64,000 nt of DNA from Bacillus sp. 03113. Its GTDB lineage: Bacteria > Bacillota > Bacilli > Bacillales > Cytobacillaceae. The position numbers and the translations under genes are program-made. The notes beneath the pieces are model-generated. The model saw only the letters and a list, made by a program, of their open reading frames with translations. It had not been told where the DNA came from and ran no database searches. The stretch lies in contig NZ_VATK01000005.1 in assembly GCF_006546985.1 (NCBI RefSeq), forward strand, positions 1 through 64,000, given 5' to 3'. Shown here in pieces: positions 45,789-53,312 of this stretch (its first letter is position 1; every line of letters starts with the position of its first letter).

Positions 45789-45999
45789 GGCTGTTTTCTC
45801 AAAGTTTGTTGCTTTTGGCATAAAAAACATTGGGAGAAACGTTTCGGAGCAGCCTGTATACACGTAGACTCCTGTGGGAATGCGAGAAAGGCGTGACCCC
45901 GCAGGAGCGTATGCGACGAGGAGGCTTGACGCTCGCCCACGGAAAGCGAAGTGTATACAGGCTGCGCGTTTAAAAGCAACAATCTATACGAAAACAGCC
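45789..45999 (+). mobile_element. Family A miniature element, copy 4 (yqeY/nfeD gap)
   Basis: A 211-bp copy flanked by exact 8-bp ATAATAAA (45781-45788 and 46000-46007). Its internal stem reads CAGCCTGTATACAC / GTGTATACAGGCTG, fully paired. Confidence 0.92.
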
Positions 46000-46142
46000 A
46001 TAATAAAAAAGTAATTATCCTTTCTATTTAGAAGTTAATCCCCTAATTATGGTAAAATAAAAATAACTACTCTTTAAAATGAAACCTTTTTATGAATTAA
46101 ACGTAAGAAAATTATGACTAAAAAGGAAAGGAGGGTGTAAGG

Positions 46143-46955
46143 GTGCGAATACGAAAAATATTAACAATTTTAACTTTCCTATTTGTATTTATCATCCTAC
46201 TGATTCCTGTAGAAGGCATAGTGCATGAGCAGGTTGCTCATGCGGGGTCACTTGAAAATACGGTGGATAAGGGATTGCCAGCAGATGGCACCTTTTCTGA
46301 AAAGCTTGCACAATTTTTAACCTATCCAGTTGTAATCCCTATTTTGTTAACGGTCGGGAGTCTTGGATTTGTGTTAATGCTTTACTCATTTGGCTTTGGG
46401 ATCCCTGGACTAATAGGTTTAACATCCATGCTTCTTTTTTTCTACGGACATATGGTAGCAGGATTGGCAGGATTTGAATCGCTTCTTTTATTTTTATTAG
46501 GAGTAGGTCTTCTTATCTTGGAACTGTTTGTACCTGGCGGAATTGTAGGAGTGTTTGGATTTGTAGCGATCATATCAAGCTTTTTATTAGCTGCCGAAAA
46601 CATCGTTTATATGGGAATCTCATTGTTCATCGCGCTTTTTATTTCGATTTTAGCTTCCATCCTAATGGTAAAGGTGTTTGGTAGAAGAATGACATTATTT
46701 AAAAAAATGATTCTAACAGATTCAACTAGTTCAGAACAAGGGTATGTGTCAAATGAAAATAGGTCTGAATTGCTTGGCCTGATAGGTTTCACCATTACCC
46801 CTTTACGTCCTGCAGGAACAATTATGATCGATCATGAAAGAATTGATGTTGTAAGTGAAGGGAACTATGTTCCACAAAATGTTCAAGTTACAGTCGTAAA
46901 AGTAGAAGGTTCAAAAATTGTTGTCAGAGAGATTGTAAATATTGAGAAAAAATAA
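46143..46955 (+). CDS. NfeD-family membrane protein, short form without protease domain
   Basis: The 270-aa product keeps an N-terminal signal peptide (ILTILTFLFVFIILLIPVEGIVHEQVAHA). It then goes directly to the NfeD membrane core (VVIPILLTVGSLGFVLMLYSFGFGIPG; GVGLLILELFVPGGIVGVFGFVAII) and ends in the OB-fold NfeDC domain (GTIMIDHERIDVVSEGNYV). B. subtilis YqeZ at this locus is, as I recall, about 437 aa with a ClpP-class serine protease domain that is absent here. Start is GTG 46143 after AAAGGAGGGTG. Located before floA, its usual partner at membrane microdomains. Confidence 0.85.
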   Translation: MRIRKILTILTFLFVFIILLIPVEGIVHEQVAHAGSLENTVDKGLPADGTFSEKLAQFLTYPVVIPILLTVGSLGFVLMLYSFGFGIPGLIGLTSMLLFFYGHMVAGLAGFESLLLFLLGVGLLILELFVPGGIVGVFGFVAIISSFLLAAENIVYMGISLFIALFISILASILMVKVFGRRMTLFKKMILTDSTSSEQGYVSNENRSELLGLIGFTITPLRPAGTIMIDHERIDVVSEGNYVPQNVQVTVVKVEGSKIVVREIVNIEKK

Positions 46956-46979
46956 TCGTCTTTTAGGAGGACAATAGAA

Positions 46980-47972
46980 ATGATAGCACCAGGAATGGCT
47001 TTTTTATTAATCGCAATTGTTTTGGGTATTATTTTATTAGCTATTTTATTTACTTTTGTCCCTGTTATGCTATGGATTTCTGCATTAGCTGCAGGTGTCA
47101 GAGTGAGTATCTTTACATTAATTGGAATGAGGCTGCGCCGCGTTATTCCTAGTCGAGTCGTTAACCCACTTATTAAAGCTCATAAAGCTGGATTAAATGT
47201 GACGACAAATCAATTAGAGAGTCATTATTTGGCTGGAGGGAATGTCGATCGAGTCGTGAATGCATTAATTGCTGCTCATCGTGCAAATATTGAATTAAGC
47301 TTTGAAAGATGCGCTGCGATTGATTTAGCAGGCCGTAATGTTTTAGAAGCGGTTCAAATGAGTGTAAATCCAAAAGTGATTGAAACACCATTTATCGCTG
47401 GTGTTGCTATGAATGGAATCGAGGTAAAGGCAAAAGCAAGAATTACGGTTCGTGCTAACATTGATCGTCTCGTTGGGGGAGCTGGTGAAGAAACCGTAGT
47501 TGCTCGTGTTGGCGAAGGGATTGTAAGTACGATCGGATCATCAGATAATCATAAAAAAGTATTAGAAAATCCTGATATGATTTCGCAAACTGTGTTATCC
47601 AAAGGGCTGGATGCTGGTACTGCATTTGAAATCTTATCCATTGATATTGCCGATGTTGATGTAGGTAAAAACATTGGAGCTGAACTGCAAACAGAACAAG
47701 CGGAAGCAGATAAGAAAATTGCCCAAGCAAAAGCTGAAGAGCGTCGTGCCATGGCGGTAGCTCAAGAACAAGAAATGAAGGCCCGTGTTGAAGAGATGAG
47801 GGCCAAGGTAGTAGAATCAGAGGCAACCGTTCCTCTTGCAATGGCAGAGGCTTTAAAGACGGGGAACTTGGGTGTAATGGATTATATGAATATGCAAAAC
47901 ATATCAGCTGATACGGATATGAGAGGGTCCATCGGAAAATTATCAGGTGGAAATCCAGATGGTAAGGCTTAA
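46980..47972 (+). CDS. floA: Flotillin-like protein FloA
   Basis: The 330-aa product has an N-terminal hairpin of membrane helices ([32 protein letters not shown]), an SPFH-like domain ([31 protein letters not shown]) and Glu/Ala-rich coiled helices ([44 protein letters not shown]). It scaffolds functional membrane microdomains and influences sporulation onset and secretion. ATG 46980 follows TTAGGAGGAC. Operon with nfeD. Confidence 0.95.
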   Translation: MIAPGMAFLLIAIVLGIILLAILFTFVPVMLWISALAAGVRVSIFTLIGMRLRRVIPSRVVNPLIKAHKAGLNVTTNQLESHYLAGGNVDRVVNALIAAHRANIELSFERCAAIDLAGRNVLEAVQMSVNPKVIETPFIAGVAMNGIEVKAKARITVRANIDRLVGGAGEETVVARVGEGIVSTIGSSDNHKKVLENPDMISQTVLSKGLDAGTAFEILSIDIADVDVGKNIGAELQTEQAEADKKIAQAKAEERRAMAVAQEQEMKARVEEMRAKVVESEATVPLAMAEALKTGNLGVMDYMNMQNISADTDMRGSIGKLSGGNPDGKA

Positions 47973-48014
47973 GCTTGAATGTCCTTCACATCGCTATGAA
48001 GGGAGGATCCCTTT

Positions 48015-48500
48015 TTGGATATCATTTTAAGTAACCTCCCTGGCATTATTATTGCCATTGGGATCATATCTACCATTGTCAAAAAGGTTAAAGATGCCCA
48101 GGACAAAGAATCAACCTTGAAGCCGTTAAATCCTAATGCTAGAAAGGCCGCAACTAGTCCTAAAATGGAAATAAAACAAATAATAGAGGATTCTCTAAAG
48201 GAGCTAAAACCCGCTGCTGCAAAGAAGACGGAAAGCCGTATTGAAGAGAAAATCAATGAGAAGAAGCTAAAAGCAAAAGAAGTTATGCAAGGCTTAAACG
48301 AGCAACAGGCTCAAATTAAAAAGAATACAAACCAAATAAAAGCAAAAAATCAAGCTGCCTCAATGCATGCCACTAAACCACAGCCTTCTTTTGCAGAGGG
48401 AAAAAACATAGTGGATGCAATTATTTGGTCGGAGATTATTGGACCGCCTAAATCTAAAAAAATGCATGATAGAAGACATGGAAATCGCTTCATTCGATAA
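48015..48500 (+). CDS. YqfB-position hypothetical protein
   Basis: The 161-aa product has one N-terminal membrane helix (IILSNLPGIIIAIGIISTIVKKV, about 3-25) followed by a long, lysine-rich soluble tail with coiled tendency (IEEKINEKKLKAKEVMQGLNEQQAQIKKNTNQIKAK). Start is TTG 48015 after GAAGGGAGGATC. It lies directly after floA where B. subtilis carries yqfB, but I cannot confirm homology by sequence. Probably cotranscribed with floA. Confidence 0.55.
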   Translation: MDIILSNLPGIIIAIGIISTIVKKVKDAQDKESTLKPLNPNARKAATSPKMEIKQIIEDSLKELKPAAAKKTESRIEEKINEKKLKAKEVMQGLNEQQAQIKKNTNQIKAKNQAASMHATKPQPSFAEGKNIVDAIIWSEIIGPPKSKKMHDRRHGNRFIR

Positions 48501-48540
48501 CCTTTTTTGTTTTAAAAGTGCTAGAGCCTTCTTTCATTTC

Positions 48541-48555
48541 ATACATATGAGATGT
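48541..48555 (+). repeat. Left copy of 15-bp direct repeat flanking the island
   Basis: CATACATATGAGATG here is identical to 50422-50436 just before yqfC. The bases outside differ. Confidence 0.6.
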
Positions 48556-48890
48556 TTTATTGGGGGTTCTAAATATACAAAGGTTAATCACATAGAACAT
48601 GCTGCTCTTAGATACAATTCTAAGCATAATGAACACTGTTATAGAGACCTCCTTAAAACCACGAGCCATTCTAAGTGTTTGTAGGCGGTGATCTTTATAG
48701 GCTTCAATTAACTAATAAAGTGGACTGTCTATGCTTCCGCTTAACGGGTTCAGTTTAAGATGCAAAACAGAAAAAACGCAAGGAAATCACTTGCAATTGA
48801 CACTATAAAGAACTTGGAGAGTTCCAAGTTCTTTATCATTTGTTGTGAAACTAAAGTAACTGATTAAGTAAAAACAAACAATTATCTGTA
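48556..48890. other. Non-coding left part of the accessory island
   Basis: No gene with a ribosome site was found. It contains ATAAAGAACTTGGA (48805-48818), which pairs perfectly over 14 bp with TCCAAGTTCTTTAT (48823-48836). No T-run follows, so it may be a processing or weak termination structure serving the minus-strand gene. Confidence 0.5.
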
Positions 48891-49118
48891 TTAATGAACT
48901 TCTTTTTCTCTTTCTCTTCTTCTAAGACCAAGCAGACCTAATAACCCTAATAAACCGAGCCATTCCCAATTAGTATCATTATCATTGATGTCTGCTGCTG
49001 TAGATACATTCCGAGTCGTAACCTCATTATTGTTATTGTCTTCAGCATGGACAGTTGCGCCAAGAGCCATTATAGTTAAAGTCAAAGTACATAAAATTGA
49101 AGATAATATCTTTTTCAT
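48891..49118 (-). CDS. WGxxGxxG-type small exported membrane protein
   Basis: The 75-aa product has a signal peptide (MKKILSSILCTLTLTIMALG, then ATVHAEDNNNN) and an acidic/Asn-rich linker. A C-terminal motif WEWLGLLGLLGLLGLRRRE follows, the WGxxGxxG-CTERM-like hydrophobic stretch capped by arginines, which suggests sorting or membrane anchoring of the exported protein. ATG 49118 follows AAGGAGGGAAAC on the minus strand; a longer upstream frame is rejected for lack of a ribosome site. No homologue is expected at this locus in B. subtilis. Confidence 0.7.
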   Translation of the reverse strand: MKKILSSILCTLTLTIMALGATVHAEDNNNNEVTTRNVSTAADINDNDTNWEWLGLLGLLGLLGLRRREREKEVH

Positions 49119-49335
49119 TGTTTCCCTCCTTTCATAATAAGTAATGTCCCCAATTTTATAGCCACCATTCGTTAAGTAAATAAAACCATTTAGGTTAAAA
49201 TTAGAATTTATCCCTTTAACAACCATCATTAAAAATGACGAATACCTTCATTTTTATTAGGGATTATAAAAACGTGACCAATCGTTAAGAAAGGAAGGTC
49301 GCTCAATGAATATTTTACAACTTGGGAGGACAATT

Positions 49336-49854
49336 ATGGGAATTTTAAGTGATAATCCACAAAATGAACCAATGCACTATGGTGAAGTGTTTGGAGTTTG
49401 GAGTTATCTTGCTGCTTTAAAAGGTTCTATAGCAGGATACCAAACATTTATCAACCATACTGGAGATACTGACCTCAAAAAATTACTTGAAGATACTATT
49501 CAAGCCATGAAGCAAGAAATAGAACAAGTTGAAAATCTGTTGAAAGTGAATGGTATTGGTTTACCACCTTCACCACCTGAAAGACCATCAGCAACATTAG
49601 AAAGTATTCCTGTTGGTGCTAGATTTAGTGACCCTGAAATTGCTGCGTCTGTAACTAAAGATATAGCGGCTGGACTAGTTGCATGTAGTCAAGTTATGGG
49701 TCAGTCGATTAGAGAAGACATTGGCATGATGTTTGGACAATTCCATGTTACAAAAGCACAGTTTGGTGTAAGATTATTAAGAATAAACAAAGAAAAAGGG
49801 TGGTTAATTCCTCCACCACTTCACATACAAATACCAGAACCTGCACACGTATAG
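49336..49854 (+). CDS. DUF3231-like protein
   Basis: The 172-aa product begins MGILSDNPQNEPMHYGEVFGVWSYL and continues with helices (DTDLKKLLEDTIQAMKQEIEQVENLL; SDPEIAASVTKDIAAGLVACSQVMGQSIREDIGMMFGQFH), which matches what I recall of DUF3231 proteins of Bacilli. They have a four-helix, ferritin-like prediction; function unknown. The frame also opens at ATG 49306 (AAGGAAGG before it), but family members start at MGIL and GGGAGG lies 8 bases before ATG 49336. A terminator follows. Part of the accessory island. Confidence 0.7.
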   Translation: MGILSDNPQNEPMHYGEVFGVWSYLAALKGSIAGYQTFINHTGDTDLKKLLEDTIQAMKQEIEQVENLLKVNGIGLPPSPPERPSATLESIPVGARFSDPEIAASVTKDIAAGLVACSQVMGQSIREDIGMMFGQFHVTKAQFGVRLLRINKEKGWLIPPPLHIQIPEPAHV

Positions 49855-49867
49855 AAAGTTTTGATTT

Positions 49868-49892
49868 AGCTCCTTACTCAAGGAGCTTTTTC
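49868..49892 (+). terminator. Terminator after the DUF3231-like gene
   Basis: AGCTCCTT (49868-49875), loop ACTC, AAGGAGCT (49880-49887), then T-run. Confidence 0.85.
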
Positions 49893-50036
49893 TCATTATT
49901 TGGAAGGTAGATACTTATCCGACATCATTATTAATAATCTGCTTAAGTATTAACATAATTTCCATGAGTATACGAGAATGTACGTTCCTGTTTTTGTTGA
50001 AAAAAAATAAACGCCAAACGGCTGCTTTATTTCATA

Positions 50037-50067
50037 GGCTGTTTTCTAAAAAATTGTTGTTTTTAGC
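50037..50067 (+). mobile_element. Fragment of a family A miniature element
   Basis: GGCTGTTTTCT then TTGTTGTTTTTAGCA matches only the first about 30 bases of family A. The body and right end are missing; the sequence continues into recombinase coding sequence. A deletion has fused the two. Confidence 0.6.
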
Positions 50068-50303
50068 ACTTCTGCAATATCTTGACTGTATTTTAGATTT
50101 CTAGCAATCCTAGACAATTTAACAACGACTAGTCCATCAAATAGCCCTTGGTCAATATCCTTTAGCAATTGCAATAGGAGTGTACGCTCTTCAAATCCCG
50201 CCCGACTCAATCTCTTCATATAACTTGTACTGATATCCTTTTGATTCGCATAATCTTGTAGTAATAGTCTTGTAATTGAGGAGGACATCATCTGATTCAC
50301 CAT
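50046..50303 (-). pseudogene. Remnant of a serine recombinase / resolvase
   Basis: The 85-residue frame contains SYMKRLSRAGFEERTLLLQLLKDIDQGLFDGLVVVKLSRIARNLKYSQDIAEVL. This corresponds to the part of serine recombinase catalytic domains with the D-x-VVVKLSRIARN motif. The nucleophilic Ser region before it and the whole DNA-binding part after it are missing. The last codons run into the family A fragment. Hence a truncated, non-functional gene. Confidence 0.7.
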
Positions 50304-50421
50304 TATCCCTTGAAATACGGTTGTATATAGCGACTGTTTTAATTAGCATGATATGAACTACTGTGAAATAGTATGTTATTGAGATTCTTATATATCATAC
50401 ATAACAGTCTGTAATAAATCT

Positions 50422-50436
50422 CATACATATGAGATG
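50422..50436 (+). repeat. Right copy of 15-bp direct repeat, in the yqfC leader
   Basis: CATACATATGAGATG, identical to 48541-48555. CATACATA also resembles a sigma-E -10 element, and yqfC-yqfD are sigma-E controlled in B. subtilis, but the match is imperfect at the last base. Confidence 0.55.
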
Positions 50437-50453
50437 AAGGGAGGTTCTTTTTT

Positions 50454-50738
50454 ATGGCTAAAAAGTGGGGACAAATTGTCCGCAGCTGGATGACTAAAAG
50501 TATGGAGCTTCCTCAAGATGTAATAATGGACTTGCCGAGAATTACGATGATTGGACAAATTCATATATATATTGAAAATCACCGTGGACTACTGACTTTT
50601 TCTGATAAAGAGCTAAGACTCCTCCTCAAGCAGGGACAGCTTTTAATAAAAGGGAGCAGCTTTGTGATTAAAACCATATTGCCTGAAGAAATATTACTCG
50701 AAGGAAAAATAGATCAAGTTCTCTATATAGATGAATAA
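50454..50738 (+). CDS. yqfC: Sporulation protein YqfC
   Basis: The 94-aa product (KWGQIVRSWMTKSMELPQDVIMDLPRITMIGQIHIYIENHRGLLTFSDKELRLLLKQGQLLIKG) matches YqfC, a YabP-related sporulation protein made in the mother cell under sigma-E. Function is poorly known. ATG 50454 follows AAGGGAGG. Operon with yqfD 14 bases later. Confidence 0.9.
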   Translation: MAKKWGQIVRSWMTKSMELPQDVIMDLPRITMIGQIHIYIENHRGLLTFSDKELRLLLKQGQLLIKGSSFVIKTILPEEILLEGKIDQVLYIDE

Positions 50739-50752
50739 TTCAGGAGGGTGCG

Positions 50753-51946
50753 ATGAAAAATCAATGGATCGAATTTTACAATGGAATCGTAACGGTAAAA
50801 GTGACTGGAAAAGCAATTGAACGTTTTCTTAATAAGCTGATCCGAAATGGAATCAATATTTGGAATGTGAAACGACTTGACTCAAGTGCTATATCCTTTG
50901 ATATGAGACTAAAGGATATAAAAAAAATTCGCCTTACAGTAAGAGGATCAGACTGTAAATTAGAGTTTATTGGAAGAAAAGGAATTCCATTTTTATTAAA
51001 AAGAGTGATTAGAAATTCTGGTTTCTTATTCGGTTTTATCCTTTTTTTAGGGATTATCCTCTTATTATCTAATATAGTGTGGGGAATTGAAATAAAGGGG
51101 GCTAATCCTGCTACTGAGCACCAGATTCGAAAAGAATTAAATAAAATGGATATAAAAGTTGGGAAACTGCAATTTTTTACAGATAATGTTGAAGGCATTC
51201 AAAAGGAATTAACGAATAGGATAGAAGCCATTACATGGGTAGGAGTTGAATTAATTGGTACAACCTATCATTTTCAGGTGGTCGAAAAGAATGAACCTCC
51301 GAAGCCTGAATATGTAGGTCCAAGACATTTAATCGCGACAAAAAAAGCACATATCGAACAAATACAAGTGGAGACAGGTCAACCAGTTGTTCAGATCAAT
51401 GATTATGTAAGACCTGGTCAGCTGCTCGTATCCGGTTTTATTGGCAGTGAAGGGAAAATAAAAAAAATTGCTGCGAAAGGAAAAATTTACGGACAGACAT
51501 GGTATGAAACAAAAGTAGACTTGCCTCTAAAATCAACCTTTAAGGTATTGAATGGGAATGAAGAACAAAAGGTTTTTATCAAAATTAGAAAGATTAAATT
51601 GCATATATGGGGATTTAAAAAAATAATATATAAGCAATATGAGGTTGAAGAAAATTGGACACCGATTAAATTTTTGAAATGGGAACTCCCTGTTTCAGTT
51701 GGGAATAAGGTATACAGAGAAAGCGAACAGGTTACACGAGAATACGGTGATCAAGAAGCGATAAAATTTGCCAAGCAATATGCTAGGAGTGATCTGCTTA
51801 GTCAATTACCTGATGATGCTAAGATAAAAGACGAAAAAATTTTGCAACGATCGATAGACAATGGTAAAGTATCTATATCAATACTTTTCCAAATTATTGA
51901 GGATATTGCTGAGGGACAACCAATAATTCAAGGAGATACAGAATGA
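50753..51946 (+). CDS. yqfD: Sporulation protein YqfD
   Basis: The 397-aa product has one membrane helix (GFLFGFILFLGIILLLSNIVWGIEI, about 85-108). A large extracytoplasmic part follows with a POTRA-like start (GANPATEHQIRKELNKMDIKVGKL) and conserved LIGTTYHFQVVEKNEPPKPE. It resembles the SpoIVFA/FtsQ-style topology and matches B. subtilis YqfD length (398). ATG 50753 follows CAGGAGGGTGCG. Its end overlaps phoH by four bases. Confidence 0.92.
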   Translation: MKNQWIEFYNGIVTVKVTGKAIERFLNKLIRNGINIWNVKRLDSSAISFDMRLKDIKKIRLTVRGSDCKLEFIGRKGIPFLLKRVIRNSGFLFGFILFLGIILLLSNIVWGIEIKGANPATEHQIRKELNKMDIKVGKLQFFTDNVEGIQKELTNRIEAITWVGVELIGTTYHFQVVEKNEPPKPEYVGPRHLIATKKAHIEQIQVETGQPVVQINDYVRPGQLLVSGFIGSEGKIKKIAAKGKIYGQTWYETKVDLPLKSTFKVLNGNEEQKVFIKIRKIKLHIWGFKKIIYKQYEVEENWTPIKFLKWELPVSVGNKVYRESEQVTREYGDQEAIKFAKQYARSDLLSQLPDDAKIKDEKILQRSIDNGKVSISILFQIIEDIAEGQPIIQGDTE

Positions 51947-52902
51947 CAGTAGACTTAAAAACAATGGACGTTCAATTAGAAAATCCCAATGAAGCTATTG
52001 CTTTAATTGGAAACTCTGATGCAAATTTAAAAATACTTGAGCAGGAGCTCGATGTTTCCATCGTAACACGTGGAGAATCTGTATTTGTATCTGGTGAATC
52101 TGAACAAGTAATCCTTGTTGGAAACATCATTGAAAAATTATTATATGTAATACGAAAAGGCATTCAAATTAATCAAAGAGATGTAATGTATGCCGTTCAA
52201 ATGGCTAAAAAAGGGACTCTTGATTATTTTAGAGATTTATATGAGGAAGAAATTGCTAAAAGTGCAAAAGGGAAATCTATAAGAGTAAAAACGATTGGTC
52301 AAAGGCAATATATCAATGCCATTAAAAAAAGTGATCTTGTTTTTGGCATTGGTCCTGCCGGGACTGGGAAAACATATTTAGCTGTCGTAATGGCTGTTAA
52401 CGCACTAAAGAATGGACAAGTAAAACGGATCATTTTAACACGTCCAGCTGTTGAAGCAGGTGAAAGCTTGGGGTTTTTGCCCGGAGACTTAAAGGAAAAA
52501 GTGGATCCTTATTTAAGACCATTGTACGATGCTTTGCATGATATTTTAGGGACTGAGCATACGCAAAGAATGATAGAAAGAGGAACCATTGAAATAGCTC
52601 CACTTGCATATATGAGGGGACGTACATTAGAGGATGCTTTTGTTATACTGGATGAAGCTCAAAATACGACCCACGCGCAAATGAAAATGTTTTTAACAAG
52701 GCTAGGATTTGGGTCAAAAATGGTTATTACAGGCGATTCAACGCAAGTTGATTTACCGAAAGGTGTAAAATCAGGTCTGCTAGTTGCAAAAGAAGTATTA
52801 AAAGATGTAAAAGGTATATCGTTTATAATTCTTGAGCAATCGGACGTTGTGAGGCATCCATTAGTAGCGAAGATTGTTGATGCGTACAATCACAAGGACT
52901 AA
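51943..52902 (+). CDS. phoH: PhoH-family ATPase
   Basis: The 319-aa product has an N-terminal KH-like region and the P-loop domain: Walker A GPAGTGKTYLAV (about 137-148), TRPAVEAGESLGFLPGDLKEKVDPYLRPLYDAL, Walker B VILDEAQNT (about 231-239) and TGDSTQVDLP. PhoH proteins are predicted RNA helicase/ATPases; a partner YbeY is encoded two genes downstream. ATG 51943 overlaps the yqfD end. A perfect terminator follows immediately. Confidence 0.95.
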   Translation: MTVDLKTMDVQLENPNEAIALIGNSDANLKILEQELDVSIVTRGESVFVSGESEQVILVGNIIEKLLYVIRKGIQINQRDVMYAVQMAKKGTLDYFRDLYEEEIAKSAKGKSIRVKTIGQRQYINAIKKSDLVFGIGPAGTGKTYLAVVMAVNALKNGQVKRIILTRPAVEAGESLGFLPGDLKEKVDPYLRPLYDALHDILGTEHTQRMIERGTIEIAPLAYMRGRTLEDAFVILDEAQNTTHAQMKMFLTRLGFGSKMVITGDSTQVDLPKGVKSGLLVAKEVLKDVKGISFIILEQSDVVRHPLVAKIVDAYNHKD

Positions 52903-52930
52903 AAACCGTTCGGCAATCCGAACGGTTTTT
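52901..52930 (+). terminator. Terminator after phoH
   Basis: AAAAACCGTTCGG (52901-52913), loop CAAT, CCGAACGGTTTTT (52918-52930): perfect 13-bp stem overlapping the stop codon. Confidence 0.92.
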
Positions 52931-52962
52931 ATATCGGACTTTGCATACTAGCTTATAAAAAA

Positions 52963-53172
52963 GGCTGTTTTCTCAAAGTTTGTTCCTTTTGACATAAAAA
53001 ACATTGGGAGAAACGTTTCGGAGCAGCCTGCATACACGTAGACTCCTGTGGGAATGCGGGAAAGGCGAGACCTCGCAGGAGCGTATGCGACGAGAAGGCT
53101 TGACGCTCGCCCACGGAAAGCGAAGTGTATGCAGGCTGCGCGTTTAAAAGCAACAATCTATACGAAACAGCC
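52963..53172 (+). mobile_element. Family A miniature element, copy 5 (phoH/pgpH gap)
   Basis: A 210-bp copy flanked by exact 8-bp ATAAAAAA (52955-52962 and 53173-53180). Internal stem CAGCCTGCATACAC / GTGTATGCAGGCTG fully paired. Confidence 0.92.
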
Positions 53173-53312
53173 ATAAAAAAAGATAAGGATCATTTTGATG
53201 CAAATAATGAATTTTTGTTATTAAACTGATATGATTTACATAATTAATGACAAAAAATGGTCGTTTAGCGAAACAATGTCAACTAGTTTATTAAGGCAAG
53301 GAGGGATATATA

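Noticed and set aside
45770-45982. Minus-strand open frame of 70 aa in family A copy 4 (similar frames in copies 2 and 5)
   Set aside because: The frames lie wholly in the repeat, have no ribosome binding site, and the similar peptide simply reflects repeat identity.
47455-47841. 128-aa minus-strand frame opposite floA
   Set aside because: Leucine/glutamine-rich shadow of the FloA coiled region; no independent evidence.
48415-48684. 89-aa frame at the yqfB end
   Set aside because: Half lies out of frame in the upstream gene, there is no ribosome site, and no homology is recognised.
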